Assembly: GCF_015680405.1 (NCBI RefSeq)
Contig: NZ_JADLJS010000005.1
Coordinates: forward strand, 163,653 to 227,652
Direction: 5' to 3'
DNA: 64,000 bases
Source: Pseudomonas pudica
GTDB lineage: Bacteria > Pseudomonadota > Gammaproteobacteria > Pseudomonadales > Pseudomonadaceae
The notes below the pieces were generated by a model, which ran no database searches, was not told the DNA's origin, and saw only the letters and a list, made by a program, of their open reading frames with translations. Shown in pieces: positions 59,210-64,000 of the stretch. Positions within the stretch are counted from its first letter, which is position 1. Each line of letters begins with the position of its first letter. Position numbers and translations under genes: made by a program.

Positions 59210-61194
59210 ACGCGGCGCTGGTGATCCCCGAACTCGGCCAGCTGGCGATGATCCTGGCCATCTGCTTTGCCGCCGTGCAGGCCAGCGTACCGCTGCTGGG
59301 CGCCTGGCGTGGCGACAGCCTGTGGATGAGCCTGGCGCGGCCGGCGGCTTGGGGGCAGTTCGCCTTCCTGGCCTTTGCCTTCGCCTGCCTGACCCATGCC
59401 TTCATGACCGACAACTTCTCGGTCGCCTATGTGGCCAGCAATTCCAACAGCGCCTTGCCCTGGTACTACAAGTTCAGCGCCGTGTGGGGTGCGCACGAAG
59501 GTTCGCTGCTGCTGTGGGCGCTGATCCTCGGCGGCTGGACCTTCGCCGTGTCGGTGTTCTCGCGGCAATTGCCGCAGGTGATGCTGGCCCGCGTGCTGGC
59601 GGTAATGGGCATGATCAGCGTGGGCTTCCTGAGCTTTCTGATCATCACCTCCAACCCGTTCCAGCGCCTGCTGCCGCAGGTGCCGACCGATGGCCGCGAC
59701 CTCAACCCGCTATTGCAGGACTTTGGCCTGATCGTTCACCCGCCGATGCTGTACATGGGGTATGTCGGTTTCTCGGTGGCCTTCGCCTTCGCCATCGCCG
59801 CCTTGCTCGGTGGCCGCCTGGACGCCGCCTGGGCGCGCTGGTCGCGGCCATGGACCATCGTTGCCTGGGCCTTCCTCGGTGTCGGCATTACCCTGGGCTC
59901 GTGGTGGGCCTACTATGAGCTTGGCTGGGGGGGCTGGTGGTTCTGGGATCCGGTGGAAAACGCCTCGTTCATGCCCTGGCTGGTAGGTACGGCGCTGATC
60001 CACTCGCTGGCGGTGACCGAGAAGCGCGGGGTGTTCAAAAGCTGGACGGTGCTGCTGGCAATCGCCGCGTTCTCGCTGAGCCTGCTGGGTACCTTCCTGG
60101 TGCGCTCCGGTGTGCTGACCTCGGTGCACGCGTTTGCCGCCGACCCGTCGCGGGGCATTTTCATCCTGATCTTCCTGCTGTTCGTGGTCGGTGGATCGCT
60201 GACCCTGTTCGCCCTGCGCGCACCGGTGGTCAAGAGCCAGGTCGGCTTTGCCCTGTGGTCGCGCGAGACGCTGCTGCTGGCCAACAACCTGGTACTGGTA
60301 GTGGCGGCCTCGATGATTCTGCTCGGCACCCTTTACCCGCTGGTGCTCGATGCGTTGACCGGTGCCAAGCTGTCGGTCGGCCCTCCGTATTTCGATGCCT
60401 TGTTCCTGCCGCTGATGGCACTGCTGATGGTGGTGCTGGGCGTGGGCGTGGTGGTGCGCTGGAAAGACACCCCCGGCAAATGGCTGGCCAGCATGATGAC
60501 CCCGGTGCTGCTCGGCAGCGCCATCCTCGCGCCGGTGGCGGGCTTTATCGTCGACGACTTCGACTGGCCGACCCTGACCGCCTTCGCCCTGGCCGCCTGG
60601 GTAGTGCTTGGCGGGCTGCGCGACATACTCGACAAGACCCGCCACAAAGGCCTGCTCAAGGGCCTGCCCGGCCTGGGTCGCAGCTACTGGGGCATGCAGC
60701 TGGCGCACCTGGGCCTGGCGGTGTGCGCGCTGGGCGTGGTGCTGTCGAGCAACAACAGCGCCGAACGCGACCTGCGCATGGCGCCGGGCGAGAGCGTGGA
60801 ACTGGGCGGTTACCACTTCCAGTTCCAGGGTGCCCGGCACTTCGAAGGGCCGAACTTCATCTCCGACAAGGGTACCGTGGTGGTCAGCCGCGATGGCCGT
60901 GAAGTGACCACCCTGCACCCGGAGAAACGCCTGTACACCGTGCAGCAGTCGATGATGACCGAAGCCGGCATCGACGCCGGTTTTACCCGCGACCTCTACG
61001 TCGCCCTTGGCGAGCCGCTGGAGAACGGTGCCTGGGCGGTACGCGTGCATATCAAGCCTTACGTCCGCTGGATCTGGCTGGGCGGTCTGCTGACCGGCCT
61101 GGGCGGGTTGCTGGCGGCCCTCGACCGGCGCTATCGCGTCAAGGTCAAGACCCGGGTGCGTGATGCCCTGGGCGTGTCTGGAGCAGCTGCATGA
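59206..61194 (+). CDS. ccmF: Cytochrome c heme lyase subunit CcmF
   Basis: Large membrane subunit of the heme ligation complex, 662 residues with about fifteen transmembrane segments. The WWD heme-handling motif is [20 protein letters not shown], and the early motif [20 protein letters not shown] is conserved. It overlaps ccmE and ccmG by four bases on each side. Confidence 0.97.
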   Translation: MNAALVIPELGQLAMILAICFAAVQASVPLLGAWRGDSLWMSLARPAAWGQFAFLAFAFACLTHAFMTDNFSVAYVASNSNSALPWYYKFSAVWGAHEGSLLLWALILGGWTFAVSVFSRQLPQVMLARVLAVMGMISVGFLSFLIITSNPFQRLLPQVPTDGRDLNPLLQDFGLIVHPPMLYMGYVGFSVAFAFAIAALLGGRLDAAWARWSRPWTIVAWAFLGVGITLGSWWAYYELGWGGWWFWDPVENASFMPWLVGTALIHSLAVTEKRGVFKSWTVLLAIAAFSLSLLGTFLVRSGVLTSVHAFAADPSRGIFILIFLLFVVGGSLTLFALRAPVVKSQVGFALWSRETLLLANNLVLVVAASMILLGTLYPLVLDALTGAKLSVGPPYFDALFLPLMALLMVVLGVGVVVRWKDTPGKWLASMMTPVLLGSAILAPVAGFIVDDFDWPTLTAFALAAWVVLGGLRDILDKTRHKGLLKGLPGLGRSYWGMQLAHLGLAVCALGVVLSSNNSAERDLRMAPGESVELGGYHFQFQGARHFEGPNFISDKGTVVVSRDGREVTTLHPEKRLYTVQQSMMTEAGIDAGFTRDLYVALGEPLENGAWAVRVHIKPYVRWIWLGGLLTGLGGLLAALDRRYRVKVKTRVRDALGVSGAAA

Positions 61195-61727
61195 AGCGTT
61201 GGATCATGGTAGTCCCCCTGGCGGTATTCCTGCTGGTGGCGGTGTTCCTCTACAAAGGGCTGTTCCTCAAGCCCGACGAGCTGCCCTCGGCAATGATCGG
61301 CAAGCCGTTCCCGGCGTTTTCCCTGGCCTCGACCCAGGGCGACCGTACCCTGACCGAGGCCGACTTGCGGGGCCGCCCGGCACTGGTCAATGTGTGGGCC
61401 ACCTGGTGCCCGTCGTGCAAGGTCGAGCACCCGTACCTGAACCAGCTGGCCCAGCAGGGCGTGGTGATCCACGGGGTCAACTACAAGGACGACAATGCGG
61501 CGGCCCTGAAGTGGCTGGCCGAGTTCCACAACCCTTATCAGCTGGACATTCGTGACGAGCAGGGCAGCCTGGGCCTGGACCTGGGCGTGTATGGCGCGCC
61601 GGAAACCTTCCTGATCGATGCCAGGGGCATCATCCGCTACAAGCATGTTGGCGTGGTCGATGCCACGGTCTGGCGTGAGCAGCTGGCGCCGCTGTACCAG
61701 GGCCTGGTCGACGAGGCCAAGCCATGA
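61191..61727 (+). CDS. ccmG: Thiol:disulfide interchange protein CcmG (DsbE)
   Basis: Membrane-anchored thioredoxin-like protein that reduces apocytochrome or CcmH cysteines. N-terminal anchor MVVPLAVFLLVAVFLYKGLF; active site WATWCPSCKVEH with Cys73 and Cys76; cis-proline in GAPETFLID. Length is 178 residues. It overlaps both neighbours by ATGA. Confidence 0.97.
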   Translation: MKRWIMVVPLAVFLLVAVFLYKGLFLKPDELPSAMIGKPFPAFSLASTQGDRTLTEADLRGRPALVNVWATWCPSCKVEHPYLNQLAQQGVVIHGVNYKDDNAAALKWLAEFHNPYQLDIRDEQGSLGLDLGVYGAPETFLIDARGIIRYKHVGVVDATVWREQLAPLYQGLVDEAKP

Positions 61728-62212
61728 AGCGGGGGCTGGCAGCTGCCGTGCTGGGGCTCTTCATGGGGTTGAGCCTGGCAGGCGTGGCCAAGGCGGCCAT
61801 CGACACTTACCAGTTCCGCGACGATGCCGAGCGTGAGCGCTACCAGCAGCTGACCAAGGAGCTGCGCTGCCCCAAGTGCCAGAACCAGGACATCGCCGAC
61901 TCCAACGCGCCGATTGCCGCCGACCTGCGTCGGGAAATATTCCGCATGCTCGGCGAGGGCAAGAGCAATCAGCAGATCGTCGACTTCATGGTCGACCGCT
62001 ATGGCGACTTCGTGCGCTACAAGCCGGCGCTCAGCGGGCGTACCTGGCTGCTGTGGTTCGGCCCGGGGATTTTGCTGGCCGGCGGTTTCGTGGTGCTGGC
62101 GCTGATCGTGCGCCGGCGCCGCGGTGCGGCCGTGCAGGGCGCCAATGAGTTGTCCGCCGAAGAACGCGAGCGTCTCGCCAAACTGCTGGAAAAAGAACAG
62201 ACCCATGATTGA
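61724..62212 (+). CDS. ccmH: Cytochrome c maturation protein CcmH (CcmL type)
   Basis: Redox protein that holds the apocytochrome for heme attachment. Signal peptide ([20 protein letters not shown]), conserved thiol motif [19 protein letters not shown] and one C-terminal transmembrane segment ([20 protein letters not shown]). Length is 162 residues, the short form, with the TPR part encoded separately by ccmI. Confidence 0.96.
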   Translation: MKRGLAAAVLGLFMGLSLAGVAKAAIDTYQFRDDAERERYQQLTKELRCPKCQNQDIADSNAPIAADLRREIFRMLGEGKSNQQIVDFMVDRYGDFVRYKPALSGRTWLLWFGPGILLAGGFVVLALIVRRRRGAAVQGANELSAEERERLAKLLEKEQTHD

Positions 62213-63395
62213 ATTCTGGCTTAGCGCGGGCCTGCTGCTGCTCGCTGCCCTCAGCTTCCTGCTGATCCCGATCCTGCGTGGCCGTGGCCGCCAGCAGGAA
62301 GAAGACCGCACCGCCCTGAACGTGGCGCTGTACCAGGAGCGCGTCGCCGAACTGGCTGCCCAGCAGGCCGCCGGCGTGCTCGACGAGGCGCAGATGGCCA
62401 AGGGCCGTGACGAGGCCGCCCGTGAGCTGCTGGCTGATACCGAGGGTACCGAGACTCCGCGCCAAGGCTACCTGGGCAAGACCCTGCCGTTGTTGGCAGC
62501 GTTGCTGGTGCCGCTGCTGGCATTGGGGCTGTACCTGCATTTCGGCGCGGCCGACAAGGTGGAACTGACCCAGGAGTTTGCCGAGGCGCCCAAGTCGATG
62601 GAGGAAATGACTGCCCGCCTGGAACGGGTGGTGCAGGCCCAGCCGGATTCGGCCGAGGCCGTGTACTTCCTGGGCCGAGCCTACATGGCCGAGCAGCGCC
62701 CTGGCGATGCCGCGCGTACCTTCGAGCGCGCCGTGGCCTTGGCGGGTCGCCAGCCCGAATTGCTCGGGCAGTGGGCGCAGGCGCTGTACTTCGCCGCCGA
62801 CAAGAAATGGAGCCCGCAGCTGCAGGCGCTGACTGACGAGGCGCTGAAAGCCGACCCCAATGAAGTGACCAGCCTGGGCCTGCGTGGTATCGCTGCCTTC
62901 GAGGGCGAGCGTTACCAGGAAGCCATCGATTACTGGAAGCGCCTGTTGGCGCAGTTGCCGGAAGGTGATGCCTCGCGTGCGGCGCTGCAGGGCGGTATCG
63001 ACCGCGCCGCCGAGCGCCTGGGTGGTTCGCCGGGGCAGGCTGCGGCGCCCGTGGCGGCTCGCTTGAAGGTGCGGGTGGAACTGGCGGCGGCGTTGAAGGA
63101 CAAGGTCAAGCCGGACGACACGGTGTTCATTTTCGCCCGCGCCAGCAATGGCCCACCCATGCCGTTGGCGGCCAAGCGGGTGACCGTGGCGCAGTTGCCG
63201 ATCGAAGTGGAATTGTCCGATGCTGACGCCATGATGCCGCAGATGAAACTGTCGGACTTTGCCGAAGTCCAACTCGTTGCACGTGTATCACGCGCTGGCC
63301 AGCCAACTCATGGCGAGTGGATTGGCCAGGGCACGCCACTGCCCAGCGCCACCCAGGCCATCCAGCACCTGACCATCGACAGCCCCGACCCGTAA
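62205..63395 (+). CDS. ccmI: Cytochrome c maturation TPR protein CcmI
   Basis: Apocytochrome chaperone, 396 residues. Two N-terminal membrane helices ([20 protein letters not shown] and [20 protein letters not shown]) flank a cytoplasmic loop. A TPR domain follows (about 125-265: [40 protein letters not shown]) and then a C-terminal periplasmic beta domain. ATG 62205 overlaps the end of ccmH; an earlier start at 62124 lies within ccmH and is rejected. Confidence 0.95.
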   Translation: MIEFWLSAGLLLLAALSFLLIPILRGRGRQQEEDRTALNVALYQERVAELAAQQAAGVLDEAQMAKGRDEAARELLADTEGTETPRQGYLGKTLPLLAALLVPLLALGLYLHFGAADKVELTQEFAEAPKSMEEMTARLERVVQAQPDSAEAVYFLGRAYMAEQRPGDAARTFERAVALAGRQPELLGQWAQALYFAADKKWSPQLQALTDEALKADPNEVTSLGLRGIAAFEGERYQEAIDYWKRLLAQLPEGDASRAALQGGIDRAAERLGGSPGQAAAPVAARLKVRVELAAALKDKVKPDDTVFIFARASNGPPMPLAAKRVTVAQLPIEVELSDADAMMPQMKLSDFAEVQLVARVSRAGQPTHGEWIGQGTPLPSATQAIQHLTIDSPDP

Positions 63396-63407
63396 GAGAG
63401 CAATGCC

Positions 63408-63824
63408 ATGCACAGCATCGTCCGCCTGACCCTGATCACCCTGGCCCTGGGTTTGTCTGCGTGTACGGTGCATGAGCCGTACGAGCAGCCCGAACCACCG
63501 ATCGAACGCCTGCCGCCGCCGGGGCCGGCGGTCAAACACTTGCCGGACAGGCAACCGGCCCCTGCGCCGAGCAAGCCGGCGGCCACGCCCAAACCGATGC
63601 CACGCACCTCGGCCAGCTTCGCGCCGCCACCTGGCGGGGCGAGCCATTGGGACCCGAAGTTGGGCGTGTATGTGCTGGAGAAAAAGCCCAATACCTTCTA
63701 CCGCCAGCGCACCTACTACCGCTTCGACAACGGCTGGAGCTGGTCGCTGAGCCCGGATGGGCCGTGGCAGGAGACTGACAGCAGCGGTGTGCCGGGTGGT
63801 CTGGGGCGTGCGTTCGCCCAATAA
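63408..63824 (+). CDS. Small Pro-rich lipoprotein, unknown function
   Basis: A 138-residue protein with a lipoprotein signal ending in the lipobox LSAC (MHSIVRLTLITLALGLSACT), a Pro/Ala-rich linker (about 25-70) and a compact C-terminal region rich in Trp and Tyr (VYVLEKKPNTFYRQRTYYRF, GWSWSLSPDGPWQ). It lies 12 bases after ccmI and may be read with the ccm operon. No family function is recognised. Confidence 0.8.
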   Translation: MHSIVRLTLITLALGLSACTVHEPYEQPEPPIERLPPPGPAVKHLPDRQPAPAPSKPAATPKPMPRTSASFAPPPGGASHWDPKLGVYVLEKKPNTFYRQRTYYRFDNGWSWSLSPDGPWQETDSSGVPGGLGRAFAQ

Positions 63825-63830
63825 TTGCAA

Positions 63831-63894
<64 letters not shown>

Positions 63895-63965
63895 AAGCGC
63901 GCGGTAGTCCAGGCGCCGCCGATTGCGACTTCAGGAGGCCGAGCGAAGGGACTGCGGAGGGAGGT

Positions 63966-63985
63966 GACGGGCATGGATGCCCGTC
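63966..63985. repeat. Perfect hairpin at window end, probably part of an intergenic repeat
   Basis: GACGGGCA and TGCCCGTC are perfect arms around TGGA. The surrounding purine-rich sequence (GGACTGCGGAGGGAGG before it) looks like a dispersed intergenic element, but the window ends 15 bases later, so copy number and full extent cannot be judged. Confidence 0.5.
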
Positions 63986-64000
63986 AAGCGCTGAGGCCCC

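Overview
The window is a stretch of a high-GC gammaproteobacterial chromosome, almost certainly a fluorescent Pseudomonas of the P. putida group. The evidence is the complete Pseudomonas-type polar flagellar cluster (FleQ/FleS/FleR and FlhF/FleN regulators, MotCD stator, CheYZAB and CheW), its gene order, and repeated intergenic REP hairpins of the P. putida kind (core GCGGGC..GCCCGC next to CTCCCACAGG). This is a family-level inference; no database was consulted.

Layout. 1-3727: end of a large glycosyltransferase and a ketoacyl-ACP-synthase-III-like gene, the usual flagellin-modification neighbourhood. 3871-7595: filament genes fliC (a short flagellin), flaG, fliD, fliS, fliT, with FliA-type promoters before fliC and fliS. 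7762-12107: master regulator fleQ and the two-component pair fleSR. 12250-31383: basal body, switch, export apparatus and FlhF genes (fliEFGHIJ, an hsbA-hsbR-hptB signalling module, fliK, fliLMNOPQR, flhB, flhA, flhF), with five good sigma-54 promoter matches. 31477-42170: fleN, fliA, cheYZAB, motCD, a parA/parP-like pair, cheW and a DUF2802 gene.

42228-54217 is an accessory island in the middle of this core set. It holds two tandem paralogous large proteins on the minus strand, each with a C-terminal TcdA/TcdB-type glycosyltransferase domain and a long toxin-like N-terminal region. Divergent from them is a compact plus-strand cassette: GNAT acetyltransferase, heme-oxygenase-like diiron oxidase (HDO), MFS transporter, MetZ-like PLP enzyme, small membrane protein and an exported Ser-type dienelactone-hydrolase-like protein. 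It faces a GlxA-type AraC regulator. The HDO + gamma-replacement/elimination PLP enzyme + exporter + acetyltransferase combination suggests production, export and self-protection for an unknown amino-acid-derived small molecule. It is the best candidate for an undescribed system here.

54309-56206 returns to flagellar themes with a free-standing FlhB-C-terminal-like protein and a second FliK-like protein (minus strand). 56473-63395 is a full cytochrome c maturation operon (ccmABCDEFGHI), followed by a small lipoprotein gene. The window ends in a hexanucleotide microsatellite and a hairpin that probably belongs to an intergenic repeat cut by the window edge.

Working logic: FleQ with sigma-54 should drive fleSR, FleR with sigma-54 the basal-body operons, and FliA (held by FlgM, encoded elsewhere) the late genes fliC and fliS. 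FlhF/FleN set flagellar place and number. CheA/CheW/CheY/CheZ/CheB and ParA/ParP-like proteins form the polar chemotaxis array. HptB-HsbR-HsbA probably couples stress signalling to FliA activity.
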